Shown: positions 34,235 to 44,040 of the stretch, one piece after another
How positions within the stretch are numbered: position 1 is the first letter of the stretch
Layout of the letters: every line of letters starts with the position of its first letter
Assembly: GCF_049673005.1 (NCBI RefSeq)
Contig: NZ_JBATXB010000004.1
Location: 18,087-82,086, forward strand
DNA: 64,000 nt
Reading direction: 5' to 3'
From: Carnobacterium_A sp049673005
GTDB taxonomy: Bacteria > Bacillota > Bacilli > Lactobacillales > Carnobacteriaceae
Position numbers and translations under genes: made by a program
The notes under the pieces: model-generated
Seen by the model: the letters and a program-made list of their open reading frames with translations, nothing else
The model's database searches: none
Told to the model about the DNA's origin: nothing

Positions 34235-34450
34235 ATGATGTTATTGCCATCTATTGATAGTTTATTAGAAAAAATTGATTCAAAATATTCATTAGTTATT
34301 TTAGCAAGTAAACGTGCACATGAGTTGGAAGCTAAAGCAATGCCTATGTTAGAAAATTACCAATCGCACAAAAACGTGGGACGTGCACTAGAAGAAATTG
34401 ATGCAGGTGATTTAGTTATCGATCCTACTACAGTTGGACCTACAGAGTAA
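34235..34450 (+). CDS. rpoZ: RNA polymerase omega subunit
   Basis: Omega helps assemble RNA polymerase and stabilises beta'. The 71-residue protein begins MMLLPSIDSLLEKIDSKYSLVILASKR, the conserved omega core in which SKYSLV packs on beta'. Two adjacent ATGs (34235, 34238) are possible; GAGGAG is at workable distance from both. It is on the short side of the family, ending soon after the core. Confidence 0.95.
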   Translation: MMLLPSIDSLLEKIDSKYSLVILASKRAHELEAKAMPMLENYQSHKNVGRALEEIDAGDLVIDPTTVGPTE

Positions 34451-34482
34451 CTTTTTTTAATGGTTAATAATTTTCCATATGT

Positions 34483-34525
34483 GCTCCAAAATAGGTGTTT
34501 ACCTGTTTTTGGAGCTTTTTTATTT
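34483..34525 (+). terminator. gmk-rpoZ terminator
   Basis: GCTCCAAAATAGGT pairs with ACCTGTTTTTGGAGC around GTTT, followed by six Ts. Confidence 0.88.
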
Positions 34526-34591
34526 TAAGTAGAGTAAGAAAAAGGATGAATTATAAGGTTCACAAGACAAATGCACCATTTTTTAGTAAAC

Positions 34592-34607
34592 TATAATAAG
34601 GTATAAT
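34592..34607 (+). promoter_or_regulatory. Promoter -10 region before coaBC
   Basis: Two overlapping-range TATAAT hexamers (34592-34597 and 34602-34607) lie 37-52 bp before the coaBC start. Neither has a strong -35. This is the likely start of the long coaBC to thiN transcript. Confidence 0.45.
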
Positions 34608-34643
34608 TATCGTATTGCTCTATTTTGAAGGAGGCTAGGCGGG

Positions 34644-35849
34644 ATGTTAGAAAATAAAAACGTCGCATTATATGTTTCTGGTGGTATAGCGGCTTATAAA
34701 GCTGCTGATTTAGTTAGACGGCTTATTAAGCAAGGAGCGAATGTAAAAGTAGGTATGACTGCATCAGCTATGGAGTTTATAACTCCTTTGACTTTTCAAA
34801 TATTAAGCAAGCATCATGTATATACAGATACATTTGATGAAAGAGAAGAAGATAAAGTTAGCCACATTCATTTGGCTGATTGGACGGATATAGCTATCAT
34901 CGCTCCGGCGACAGCTAATGTAATCGCTAAGGTAGCGAATGGTATAGCTGATGACTTCGTAACGACTGCTCTACTAGCTACCACCGCTCCAATTTTTGTT
35001 GTTCCTGCAATGAATTCACATATGTTAGAGAATCCAGCCACGGTGCGTAATCTTGCAACTTTAAGAGCTGATAATCGATTTGTTATGGAACCAGAAACAG
35101 GCTTTCTTGCAGAAGGGTATGAGGGGAAAGGTAGGTTACCTGAACCTTCAACAATTGTTGAGTCAGTAAAACAATTTATAGTATCCCAACAACTAGACTT
35201 ACCTTTAAAACATAAACGTATTATTATTACAGCAGGTGGGACAAAAGAACGTATTGACCCTGTAAGGTATATAACAAATGATTCTTCTGGGAAAATGGGT
35301 TATAGCCTAGCAAGTGTTGCAAGAGACATGGGGGCGCATGTGCTTCTTATCTCTGCAACAAAACAATTAAAGAGACCTTTGGGAGTAGATGTTGTGGAAG
35401 TTGATTCTGCTTCAGAAATGCTTGAGGCAGTAATGGCAGAATATGATAGTGCCGATATCGTTGTGATGGCTGCAGCTGTCTCTGATTATCGACCAAAAAA
35501 ACAAGCTGCTAAGAAGATAAAGAAAAGTGATGAGTCTCTTACTATCGAGTTAGAAAAAACAACGGATATTTTGTATCAATTAGGTCATACAAAAAAAAAT
35601 CAGTTTCTTATCGGTTTTGCTGCAGAAACAAATAATCTCGAAGTCTATGCTAAAGAAAAATTGGAAAGAAAAAAAGCAGATATGATAGTCGCTAATGATG
35701 TCTCAAAAGCAGATGTTGGATTCAATAAAGATACAAATGAAGTAACCATTTTTATACCAAATAGCGAGCCAACGATTGTTTCTATTCGAAGCAAGAAAGA
35801 GGTTGCTATAGAAATTTTTAATGTAGCCATAAAGCAAATGAGAAGGTGA
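34644..35849 (+). CDS. coaBC: Bifunctional phosphopantothenoylcysteine decarboxylase / phosphopantothenate-cysteine ligase
   Basis: Two successive steps of coenzyme A synthesis in one 401-residue protein. The N-terminal CoaC flavoprotein half (1-185) has SGGIAAYKA, the catalytic His in HIHLADW and the PAMNSHM substrate loop. The C-terminal CoaB ligase half (about 190-401) starts IIITAGGTKERIDPVRYITN and includes AAVSDYRP. CoaB and CoaC are separate genes in some Lactobacillales such as streptococci, so the fusion is a useful taxonomic marker. GAAGGAGG precedes the ATG; priA follows 14 bp later. Confidence 0.96.
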   Translation: MLENKNVALYVSGGIAAYKAADLVRRLIKQGANVKVGMTASAMEFITPLTFQILSKHHVYTDTFDEREEDKVSHIHLADWTDIAIIAPATANVIAKVANGIADDFVTTALLATTAPIFVVPAMNSHMLENPATVRNLATLRADNRFVMEPETGFLAEGYEGKGRLPEPSTIVESVKQFIVSQQLDLPLKHKRIIITAGGTKERIDPVRYITNDSSGKMGYSLASVARDMGAHVLLISATKQLKRPLGVDVVEVDSASEMLEAVMAEYDSADIVVMAAAVSDYRPKKQAAKKIKKSDESLTIELEKTTDILYQLGHTKKNQFLIGFAAETNNLEVYAKEKLERKKADMIVANDVSKADVGFNKDTNEVTIFIPNSEPTIVSIRSKKEVAIEIFNVAIKQMRR

Positions 35850-35863
35850 GGAAGTGATAAAGA

Positions 35864-38278
35864 GTGGTTTCAATTGCTAAGGTTATTGTTGATGTTCCAA
35901 CGATGCAAACAAATAAACCATACGATTATTTGATACCAACTGAATTCGATGAACAAATAATGCCTGGTATGCGGGTAGAAGTTCCTTTCGGTCAGGGAGC
36001 TAGAAAAGTTCAAGGATTTGTTGTTGAAATTACTCAAACAAGTAGTTTTGAAGGAAATCTAAAAGCTATAGCTAATTTGATGGATTTGACAGCTGTTTTA
36101 AACCATGAATTGTTGTTATTAGGTCGAGAAATGGCAGAATGGACTTTTTCTTTTCGAATTACTTGTTATCAGACGATGTTGCCTGCAATGTTAAGAGCAA
36201 AATATGAAAAAAAAGTAAAAATAATAGACGAGATACCAGCAGATTTGGCGGGTGAATTATTTAAAGGTCGAAATGAATTGACTTGGGATGAAGCGACTGA
36301 AAGAGGTTTATTGCCTCAATTATTAAACTTAAAGAAAAAAGAACTTGTTGAATTAACCTATGTTGTTAAAAATCAAGCTAAGACAAAAAAAAGAAGAATG
36401 ATTCACTCTAACCTAACTTTTCAACAATTAGAGGAAGAAATAATAGGATTAGGTAAAAGAGCGCCAAAACAATCACAGCTATTAAAACAACTTCAATTAC
36501 TAAATAATAAACCTATTAGTACTAGCAAGATGACTAAAAAATATGGAGTATCTTCTGCTATTTTAAGAGAAGCTGAAAATAAAAAATGGCTTACTTTTTT
36601 TGAAGAAGAAATTTACCGTGATCCGTTTAAAAATAAAGAATTTAAAAAAACTGAACCATTTTCATTAAATGATAGTCAAGAAAAAGCTTTGACTCCAATA
36701 ATTAAGGCAGTTAAAGAACATGAAAAAGAAGTGTTTTTACTTAAAGGTGTAACGGGTAGCGGAAAAACAGAAATCTACTTACAGACAATAGCTGAAACAT
36801 TAAAGAATGGTCAATCAGCTTTAATGCTTGTTCCGGAAATAGCTTTAACTCCACAAATGGTTAACTCTTTTAAAGGTCGATTCGGAGAATCTGTTGCTGT
36901 TTTACACAGTGGTTTATCAATTGGTGAAAAATATGATGAATGGCGCAAAATAGAAAGACAAGAGGCTAAGGTAGTTGTTGGTGCACGATCTTCAATTTTT
37001 GCTCCTGTAACTAATATCGGAGTTATTATTATTGATGAAGAACATGAAGGAACCTATAAACAAGATGAAAATCCACGTTACCATGCTAAAGATATAGCTA
37101 TTTGGAGAGCAACTTATCATAATTGTCCGGTTATACTAGGTAGTGCAACTCCTTCGCTAGAATCCAGGGCACGTGCTCATAAAAAAGTATACACATTACT
37201 TGAATTACCAGAACGTGTGAATAAGAAAGATTTACCAGAAGTAGAGATTGTCGATATGCGAGAAGAAGTGAAGAATGGCAATCGTAGTAATTTTTCAACA
37301 CTATTGCTAGAAAAAATAAGGGATCGCATGGCTAAAAAAGAACAAATTGTTCTTTTACTAAATCGTCGAGGATATTCTTCATTTGTTATGTGTCGAGATT
37401 GTGGCTTTGTTTTACCTTGTCCTAACTGTGATATCTCTTTAACATTGCATATGGATACAAAAACAATGAAATGTCATTATTGTGGACATGAAGAAGGAAT
37501 CCCTCGCATCTGTCCAAGTTGTAACGGGCATAAAATTCGTTATTATGGAACAGGGACACAAAAAATAGAAGAAGAATTAAAAGATATTATTCCTGAAGCA
37601 AGGGTTATTAGGATGGATGTTGATACAACTAGAAAAAAAGGAGCTCATGAAAAATTATTATCAGCTTTTGGAAACAAAGAAGCGGATATTCTATTGGGTA
37701 CTCAGATGATTGCAAAAGGGTTAGATTTTCCTAACATCACGCTAGCGGGAGTATTAAATGCAGACACCGGCTTAGGTTTGCCAGATTTTAGGGCGAGTGA
37801 ACGCACATTTCAATTATTGACTCAAGTAAGTGGGCGAGCAGGAAGAGCCGATTTAACAGGAGAAGTTATTGTTCAGACGTTTAACCCAGAACATTACTCT
37901 ATTCAGTTAGCTAAAAAACATGATTATGATGCATTTTATCAAAAAGAAATGCTTTTAAGACATAGAGGGAATTATCCACCATTTTATTTTACGATTTTGA
38001 TTACGACAAGTCACGTGGAAGAATTAATGGCTTCTAAAAAAATGTTGGAAATAGTTGAATCAATAAGACCGAATTTAAAACCAGAAACGATTTTATTGGG
38101 TCCTACTCCAAAAGCGGTTGCGCGAGTGAACAATCGGTATTATTATCAGACAATTATTAAATATAAGCAGGAACCATCACTATTTCCACAATTACAAGAA
38201 CTACTGAATCAATCTCAAAAAGAAATGGCTAAAGGTTTGCAAATTGCTATTGATTCTGAGCCTATGCACTTCATTTAA
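35864..38278 (+). CDS. priA: Primosomal protein N' (replication restart helicase)
   Basis: PriA recognises stalled forks and D-loops and reloads the replicative helicase. The 804-residue protein has an N-terminal DNA-binding domain, a helicase core with Walker A GVTGSGKTE and DEEH, and a zinc-binding insertion with paired cysteines (CRDCGFVLPCPNC, then CHYCGHEEG and CPSC). The start is GTG 35864; GAGGAAG lies about 10 bases upstream, overlapping the coaBC end. No other start in this frame fits the family N-terminus (IAKVIVDVPTMQTNKPYDY). Confidence 0.95.
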   Translation: MVSIAKVIVDVPTMQTNKPYDYLIPTEFDEQIMPGMRVEVPFGQGARKVQGFVVEITQTSSFEGNLKAIANLMDLTAVLNHELLLLGREMAEWTFSFRITCYQTMLPAMLRAKYEKKVKIIDEIPADLAGELFKGRNELTWDEATERGLLPQLLNLKKKELVELTYVVKNQAKTKKRRMIHSNLTFQQLEEEIIGLGKRAPKQSQLLKQLQLLNNKPISTSKMTKKYGVSSAILREAENKKWLTFFEEEIYRDPFKNKEFKKTEPFSLNDSQEKALTPIIKAVKEHEKEVFLLKGVTGSGKTEIYLQTIAETLKNGQSALMLVPEIALTPQMVNSFKGRFGESVAVLHSGLSIGEKYDEWRKIERQEAKVVVGARSSIFAPVTNIGVIIIDEEHEGTYKQDENPRYHAKDIAIWRATYHNCPVILGSATPSLESRARAHKKVYTLLELPERVNKKDLPEVEIVDMREEVKNGNRSNFSTLLLEKIRDRMAKKEQIVLLLNRRGYSSFVMCRDCGFVLPCPNCDISLTLHMDTKTMKCHYCGHEEGIPRICPSCNGHKIRYYGTGTQKIEEELKDIIPEARVIRMDVDTTRKKGAHEKLLSAFGNKEADILLGTQMIAKGLDFPNITLAGVLNADTGLGLPDFRASERTFQLLTQVSGRAGRADLTGEVIVQTFNPEHYSIQLAKKHDYDAFYQKEMLLRHRGNYPPFYFTILITTSHVEELMASKKMLEIVESIRPNLKPETILLGPTPKAVARVNNRYYYQTIIKYKQEPSLFPQLQELLNQSQKEMAKGLQIAIDSEPMHFI

Positions 38279-38299
38279 TGATAGAAAGTTGGAAAAATA

Positions 38300-38794
38300 A
38301 TGTCTTTATTACCAATCATAAAACACCCTAATCCGATACTAACCACTCCTACTAAAGAAGTGGTGGATATAACAGATGAGATTATTCAATTAATGGATGA
38401 TATGTATGAAACGATGATAGATGGAGATGGAATAGGAATCGCAGCACCACAAGTAAACCAATCACTTAGAATAGCCTTAGTAGAAGTTGATGAAGAAACT
38501 GGGTTATTTGAAATGATAAATCCTAAAATCATAAAATCAACGGGTAAAACGATTGATGTCGAGGGATGCTTAAGTTTTCCAGAAATCTACGGTACAGTTG
38601 AACGGGCAGAAAAGATTATTGTTCAATACTTTGATAGAGAAGGCGATGCTTATGAAGTTGAAGCAGAAGACTATTTAGCGCGTGTGTTTCAACATGAGCT
38701 AGAACACCTCGATGGAAAGTTATTTACAGACAGGATTATTCAAAAAATTAAACCTGAGGACTTAGAAGCCTATATGGAGGAGAATATAACATGA
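38300..38794 (+). CDS. def: Peptide deformylase
   Basis: Def removes the formyl group from nascent proteins. The 164-residue enzyme has the three family motifs: GIGIAAPQ (44-51), EGCLSFP with the metal ligand Cys90, and QHELEHLDG with His132, catalytic Glu133 and His136. Length and motifs fit the type 1 enzyme encoded beside fmt. Its last 4 bp overlap fmt (ATGA), so the two enzymes of N-formyl metabolism are translated together. Confidence 0.96.
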   Translation: MSLLPIIKHPNPILTTPTKEVVDITDEIIQLMDDMYETMIDGDGIGIAAPQVNQSLRIALVEVDEETGLFEMINPKIIKSTGKTIDVEGCLSFPEIYGTVERAEKIIVQYFDREGDAYEVEAEDYLARVFQHELEHLDGKLFTDRIIQKIKPEDLEAYMEENIT

Positions 38795-39744
38795 CAAAAA
38801 TAGTTTTTATGGGGACACCGGCATTTTCTGTCCCAATATTAGAGGCATTAATTGCCGAAAAATATGAAGTACTAGCTGTTGTAACACAACCTGATAGACC
38901 AGTCGGTAGAAAGAAAATTATGACAGAAACGCCTGTAAAAAAAGCGGCTCTCAAGCATGGTCTACTGGTTTTACAACCGGAGAAAATAACGGGATCTGAG
39001 GAAATGGCTAAAATAATAGAAATGAAACCAGATTTACTTATTACAGCAGCGTTTGGACAATTTTTACCACAAAAATTATTAAGCGTACCAAAATACGGAG
39101 CCATTAATGTCCATGCTTCTTTATTACCTAAATACCGAGGAGGAGCGCCTGTCCATTATGCTTTAATTAATGGTGAAAAAGAAACAGGTGTAACCATTAT
39201 GTACATGGAGAAAAAAATGGATGCTGGAGCAATTTTATCTCAGCGTTCTTTAGCCATTACAGAAAAAGACGACGTAGGAACTTTGTTTGAGCGCTTAAGC
39301 TCATTAGGAAAAGAATTGTTAATTGATACTTTACCAGAATTATTAGCTGGTCATATCAAACCGATTTTGCAAGATGAACAGAAAGTAACATTCTCACCCA
39401 ACATTAAACCGGAAGAAGAAATTATTGATTGGGCTAAAGAAGCAGTAGAAATTGACTGTCAAGTCCGTGGTATGCGTCCTTGGCCTGGTGCTTATACGTT
39501 TGTCAATGATAGTCGGTTAAAGATTTGGGATACGACACCTACGAATGAAAAAACAAATAAGAGTCCAGGAGTTATTATTAAAATAGAAAAAGATGCTTTT
39601 TTTGTGTCTTGTGGCAATAATTCGGTTATACAAATTAATGAACTTCAACCTGCTGGAAAAAGCAGAATGACAACAAAATCTTATTTAAGTGGAATAGGAA
39701 GCCAATTAATCGTTGGAGAAATGGTAGGGAAAAATGGGAACTAA
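38791..39744 (+). CDS. fmt: Methionyl-tRNA formyltransferase
   Basis: Fmt formylates initiator Met-tRNA using 10-formyl-tetrahydrofolate. The 317-residue protein has an N-terminal catalytic domain with the Asn-His pair in INVHASLLPKYRGG and the downstream GVTIMYMEKKMDAG containing the catalytic Asp, and a C-terminal OB-like tRNA-binding domain from about 210. It is coupled to def by a 4-bp overlap and overlaps rsmB by 11 bp. Confidence 0.96.
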   Translation: MTKIVFMGTPAFSVPILEALIAEKYEVLAVVTQPDRPVGRKKIMTETPVKKAALKHGLLVLQPEKITGSEEMAKIIEMKPDLLITAAFGQFLPQKLLSVPKYGAINVHASLLPKYRGGAPVHYALINGEKETGVTIMYMEKKMDAGAILSQRSLAITEKDDVGTLFERLSSLGKELLIDTLPELLAGHIKPILQDEQKVTFSPNIKPEEEIIDWAKEAVEIDCQVRGMRPWPGAYTFVNDSRLKIWDTTPTNEKTNKSPGVIIKIEKDAFFVSCGNNSVIQINELQPAGKSRMTTKSYLSGIGSQLIVGEMVGKNGN

Positions 39745-41137
39745 AAAAGATGAAATTGAAACAAAGAAAAACAGTCAAAAACGCAATACGAAAAAGACTA
39801 GTCGTTATTTAGCCATGTCTATTTTAGAAAAAACAGAAAAAGATAACTCATATTCAAATTTATTACTCAATGAAACCATTCAAAAGAATAATTTATCTCC
39901 AGCGGATGCTCGATTATTAACAGAATTAGTTTATGGAGTATTGCAACACAAGTTAACTTTAGATTATTATTTATCTTCTTTTTTAAAAGAAAATCAAAAA
40001 ATTGATGTTTGGGTTCGCAATTTATTGCGTTTATCTATTTATCAAATGATCTATTTAGATAAAATTCCCTCTCATGCAATTTTATTTGAAGCTGTAGAAA
40101 TAGCGAAGAAAAAAGGACATATTGGAGTAAGCAAATTTATTAATGGAGTTTTAAGAAATGCAGAACGTAAAGGTTTCAAATCGATTGATGAAATAAAGGA
40201 TCCAGTAGAAAGATTAAGTATTGAAATTAGTATGCCAAAGTGGTTAGTAGAAAAATTTATTGATGAGATTGGTATAAATAATACGAAGAAATTAGGCGAA
40301 TCTATTTTAAAACCTAGTCATTCTAGTGCTCGTATCAATGAAAAATATTTATCCGTAAAAGAAGCCTTAGAAGCAATGGCAGAAGAAGGATTTGATGTAG
40401 AACAAAGTCCGATTTCACCGGTAGGTATAATTAGTAAAGGGGGCCATTTTGCCTCATCACCTTTATTCCAATCTGGTCAATTAACGATTCAAGATGAATC
40501 ATCTATGTTAGTAGCTCCAGCTATGCAAATAGAGGCTCATCATCAAGTATTAGATGCTTGTGCTGCTCCTGGAGGTAAAACAACTCATATTGCTTCATAC
40601 CTTTCCGAAGAAGCAGGAGGGAAAGTAGTTGCTCTAGATTTACACCCCCATAAAGTAAAACTAATCGAAGATAATGCTAAACGGTTGCGTGTAGAAAAAG
40701 TCGTTGAAGGCAGAACAATGGATGCTAGAAAAGTTGAAGAAGCTTTTGAAGATGAAAGTTTCGATCGTATATTAGTAGATGCACCCTGTTCAGGTTTAGG
40801 ATTAATGAGAAGAAAGCCAGATATTAAATACACAAAAAAAGCTCAAGATATTGCTCAATTAAAAAAAATTCAGTTAGATATTTTATCAAGTGTAGCACCA
40901 AAGTTAAAAGAAGAGGGACTATTAGTGTATAGTACTTGTACAATTACCAAAGAAGAAAATCAAGGTACCGTAGATGCATTTTTAAAGGCGCACCCTAATT
41001 TTGAAAAAGTACCTGTTAGTGTAAATGACGTTTTAAATGAAACAATCCAAGATAATTTAATGCAAATTTTCCCACAAGATTTTGGGACAGATGGATTTTT
41101 TATCAGTTGTTTAAGAAAAAAATCAACTAAGAGATAA
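39734..41137 (+). CDS. rsmB: 16S rRNA (cytosine-967 C5) methyltransferase
   Basis: A 467-residue protein with a NusB-like RNA-binding domain (about 25-155) and a SAM-dependent methyltransferase domain. The SAM loop is DACAAPGGKTTH, and two cysteines lie in DAPCSGLG and YSTCT; the latter carries the nucleophile in this family. A 20-residue Lys-rich leader precedes the NusB-like part. The start ATG is inside the end of fmt. The position after fmt is conserved in Bacilli. Confidence 0.94.
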   Translation: MGTKKDEIETKKNSQKRNTKKTSRYLAMSILEKTEKDNSYSNLLLNETIQKNNLSPADARLLTELVYGVLQHKLTLDYYLSSFLKENQKIDVWVRNLLRLSIYQMIYLDKIPSHAILFEAVEIAKKKGHIGVSKFINGVLRNAERKGFKSIDEIKDPVERLSIEISMPKWLVEKFIDEIGINNTKKLGESILKPSHSSARINEKYLSVKEALEAMAEEGFDVEQSPISPVGIISKGGHFASSPLFQSGQLTIQDESSMLVAPAMQIEAHHQVLDACAAPGGKTTHIASYLSEEAGGKVVALDLHPHKVKLIEDNAKRLRVEKVVEGRTMDARKVEEAFEDESFDRILVDAPCSGLGLMRRKPDIKYTKKAQDIAQLKKIQLDILSSVAPKLKEEGLLVYSTCTITKEENQGTVDAFLKAHPNFEKVPVSVNDVLNETIQDNLMQIFPQDFGTDGFFISCLRKKSTKR

Positions 41138-41166
41138 TGACTTTTATGATTGGATGAGGTGTAGCA

Positions 41167-41916
41167 ATGCATATTTTTTTTCAAAGTGATATTGGAAAGA
41201 AAAGAAAAAATAATCAAGACTTTGCAGGATATTTTAATAATGAACAGGGTATTTTGTTAGCTGTATTATGTGATGGAATGGGCGGTCATAAAGCTGGAGA
41301 TGTTGCAAGTGAAATGGCGGTTTCACATTTAGGCAATGCTTGGAAAAAGAATAAGTTAACTGATGTAGAGTCTATTATAGAATGGATACAAAAGCGTATT
41401 AATAAAGAGAATGAGCGGATTGTTGAAAAGTCTACTCAGTACCCTGATTTAGAAGGAATGGGGACAACTCTTGTAGCAGCTATATTAGTTAATAATGTTT
41501 TTATTATTGCAAATGTTGGCGATAGTAGAGCCTACCAATTTATGAGTGGAAATCTAAAACAAGTAACTGACGATCACTCATTAGTTAATGAGCTGTTAAA
41601 GAGTGGAGAAATAACAACTGAAGCAGCTTTGAAGCACCCTCAAAAAAATATCTTAACACGTTCTTTAGGTGTTTCAAAAAAAGTAGAAGTAGATATTATA
41701 ACAGTTCCTGTTTTAGAAGGGGATTATCTTTTACTTTGCTCGGATGGATTGACTAATATGGTTAACGATAGAGAGATAACAAAGATAGTGAGTATAACTG
41801 AGAAAAGTATCGAAGAAAAAGTTTCAAGTTTGGTGTCTTTAGCAAATGCACGTGGAGGGTATGATAATATAACCGTAATGTTGATTGACCCACTTAAAGG
41901 AAAGGAGGGCAAATAA
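41167..41916 (+). CDS. prpC: PP2C-type serine/threonine protein phosphatase
   Basis: It reverses phosphorylation by the adjacent kinase PrkC. The 249-residue PP2C fold has metal-binding Asp residues in DIGKKRKNNQD, CDGMGGHKAGD, LLCSDGLTNM and GGYDNITVM. Gly-rich GMGTTLVAA and NVGDSRAY are typical. GAGGTG precedes the ATG. It ends two bases before the TTG start of prkC, the universal phosphatase-kinase pair in Bacilli. Confidence 0.96.
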   Translation: MHIFFQSDIGKKRKNNQDFAGYFNNEQGILLAVLCDGMGGHKAGDVASEMAVSHLGNAWKKNKLTDVESIIEWIQKRINKENERIVEKSTQYPDLEGMGTTLVAAILVNNVFIIANVGDSRAYQFMSGNLKQVTDDHSLVNELLKSGEITTEAALKHPQKNILTRSLGVSKKVEVDIITVPVLEGDYLLLCSDGLTNMVNDREITKIVSITEKSIEEKVSSLVSLANARGGYDNITVMLIDPLKGKEGK

Positions 41917-41917
41917 A

Positions 41918-43903
41918 TTGGAAATAGGCAGAAAATTAAATGGCCGTTACAAAATAACCGGCACTGTTGGTGGCGGCGGGATGGCACATGTGTACTTAGC
42001 CCATGATTTAATATTAGATCGAGACGTAGCTGTAAAAGTCTTACGTTATGATTTTCGTGATGATCAAGACACGATTAGAAGATTTAAACGTGAAGCTCTT
42101 GCCGCAACTGAGCTAGTTCATCCTAATATTGTAAGTGTGTATGACATTGGTGAAGAAGATAATAATCAGTATATTGTAATGGAGTATGTTAAAGGTATGG
42201 ATTTAAAAAAATACATTCATGCGAACTTCCCAATTCCTTATCAAAAAGTAACTAATATTATGGACCAAGTTTTATCTGCAGTAGCTGCTGCCCATCATAG
42301 TAGAATTATTCATCGTGACTTAAAACCACAAAATATTTTAATAGATGAATCTGGAGTAGCTAAGATAACCGATTTTGGAATAGCGGTTGCCCTCTCTCAA
42401 ACGTCTATTACTCAAACTAATTCGCTGTTAGGTTCAGTGCATTATCTATCACCTGAGCAAGCGCGTGGTGGAATGGCAACCAATCAATCTGATATTTATT
42501 CGCTGGGTATTATCTTATATGAATTGCTAACTGGACATGTTCCATTTGACGGAGAGTCAGCTGTTTCAATAGCTTTGAAACATTTTCAAGAAACTGTTCC
42601 TTCTGTTAAAAGTTATGATCAGCGTATTCCACAAGCATTAGAAAACGTTGTTTTAAAAGCAACAGCTAAAGAGGTCGCAGATAGATATAAAACAGTTTAT
42701 GAAATGCAACATGATTTGGCTACTGCATTATCAGTAGAACGAAGAGATGAGCTGAAATATAGCCCGGCTAGCATGATGGAAACTACAAAAATTTTAGAAC
42801 CTATACCCCTTGGTGCGGCTTCTTCAAAAGAAGTAGAAACAGCTAAAGAAAAAAAATCTTCAAAAAGTAAACAACTAGAAAACAATGAGAAATTAGCGAA
42901 GGTAAAAACTAAAAAAACTAAAAAGAAAAAAGCCTTACTAGTTTTATTAGGTTTATTCTTATTGAGTATAGTCGTGTTTTTTTTAATAGCCAATAGTGCT
43001 CCAAAAGATGTTAGCGTTCCAGACATAACAGATATGACTGAAAACGAAGCAACAAAAGTTTTATCTGAAAATAAGTTGCTTCTTGGAGAAATTTCAGAAG
43101 AGGCAAACAGTGATGTTAAAGAAGGAAATATTATAAAATCAGATCCTAAAGCTGGTTTAAGTGTAAAGGAAAACACACTTATAAATGTTGTGGTAAGTTC
43201 TGGGAAAAAAACAGTTGAATTTTTAGATTATACAGGTGAGTCATATGAAGAGGTTGAGGCGGAATTAAATAAGCAAGATTTTACTATTGAGCGAAAAGAT
43301 GAAAGCAGCGATACGGTTGAGCCTGGTTTAATCATTTCACAAAATATTAACGAAAATGAAGAAGTTATTCCTGAAGACACTACGGTTACGTTTACCGTTA
43401 GCACAGGAAAAGCTGGATTCGAAATGCGTGATTTAAGTGGCTATTCTGAAAAAGGCGTCAAAGATTATGTAGCAGATAATGGTTTAAATGTTACAATAAC
43501 AAAAGAATATTCAAATGAAGTAGCTGATGGACAAGTTATTTCACAAGAGCCAGCAACGGGCACAATCTTATATGTAGGAGCAGATATTTCTGTGGTTATT
43601 TCACAAGGACCGGAAGATATCCCACTTAAAACGGTGAAAGAAACAATTCAAATATCTTATGAAGAACTTGAAGAAGACTTACCTGAAAGTACTAATGAGA
43701 GTAACGGAGAACAACTTATTCCTAATTCTGTTACTATTTACATGGAAGATCAGGAACATAAGTTAGGGACAGTTTTCCAACAATTTGAAATTTCGGAAGA
43801 TACTGAAATTGAATTAACGTTTATTTTACAAGAAGGTGAAAAAGGAAGATATAAAGTTGTTAGAGATGGTGAAACCATTCAAGAAGAGGAAGTATCGCCG
43901 TAA
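41918..43903 (+). CDS. prkC: PASTA-domain serine/threonine protein kinase
   Basis: A 661-residue membrane kinase that senses muropeptides or lipid II and controls wall synthesis. The cytoplasmic kinase domain (about 10-270) has GGGGMAHVY, HRDLKPQN and ITDFGIA. A Lys-rich linker leads to one membrane helix (LVLLGLFLLSIVVFFLIA, near 345-365), followed by three extracellular PASTA repeats (about 370-570) and a roughly 90-residue beta-rich tail. The start is TTG 41918: AAAGGAGGG lies 8 bases upstream and the protein then begins MEIGRKLNGRYKI; further upstream codons lie inside prpC. Confidence 0.96.
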   Translation: MEIGRKLNGRYKITGTVGGGGMAHVYLAHDLILDRDVAVKVLRYDFRDDQDTIRRFKREALAATELVHPNIVSVYDIGEEDNNQYIVMEYVKGMDLKKYIHANFPIPYQKVTNIMDQVLSAVAAAHHSRIIHRDLKPQNILIDESGVAKITDFGIAVALSQTSITQTNSLLGSVHYLSPEQARGGMATNQSDIYSLGIILYELLTGHVPFDGESAVSIALKHFQETVPSVKSYDQRIPQALENVVLKATAKEVADRYKTVYEMQHDLATALSVERRDELKYSPASMMETTKILEPIPLGAASSKEVETAKEKKSSKSKQLENNEKLAKVKTKKTKKKKALLVLLGLFLLSIVVFFLIANSAPKDVSVPDITDMTENEATKVLSENKLLLGEISEEANSDVKEGNIIKSDPKAGLSVKENTLINVVVSSGKKTVEFLDYTGESYEEVEAELNKQDFTIERKDESSDTVEPGLIISQNINENEEVIPEDTTVTFTVSTGKAGFEMRDLSGYSEKGVKDYVADNGLNVTITKEYSNEVADGQVISQEPATGTILYVGADISVVISQGPEDIPLKTVKETIQISYEELEEDLPESTNESNGEQLIPNSVTIYMEDQEHKLGTVFQQFEISEDTEIELTFILQEGEKGRYKVVRDGETIQEEEVSP

Positions 43904-43920
43904 AAAAACACTTCATCTAT

Positions 43921-43972
43921 AACACTAAAAAATCTGAAAGACATAAACTAGTCTTTCAGGTTTTTTGGTGTT
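43921..43972 (+). terminator. prkC terminator
   Basis: A 22-bp stem (43921-43942 with 43951-43972, two G-T pairs), with AAAAAA/TTTTTT within the stem and an 8-base loop. It separates prkC from rsgA, which needs a promoter of its own or read-through. Confidence 0.8.
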
Positions 43973-44040
43973 AAAATACATATAAAAGAACTAGTTGTTC
44001 TAGTTGGAAAATAACTATAAAAATATAAAGGAGATGCGAT

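Noticed and set aside
42697..43176. 159-codon minus-strand open frame inside prkC
   Set aside because: Phe/Ser-rich shadow of the Lys/Glu-rich linker and membrane segment of the kinase; no start signal or family resemblance.
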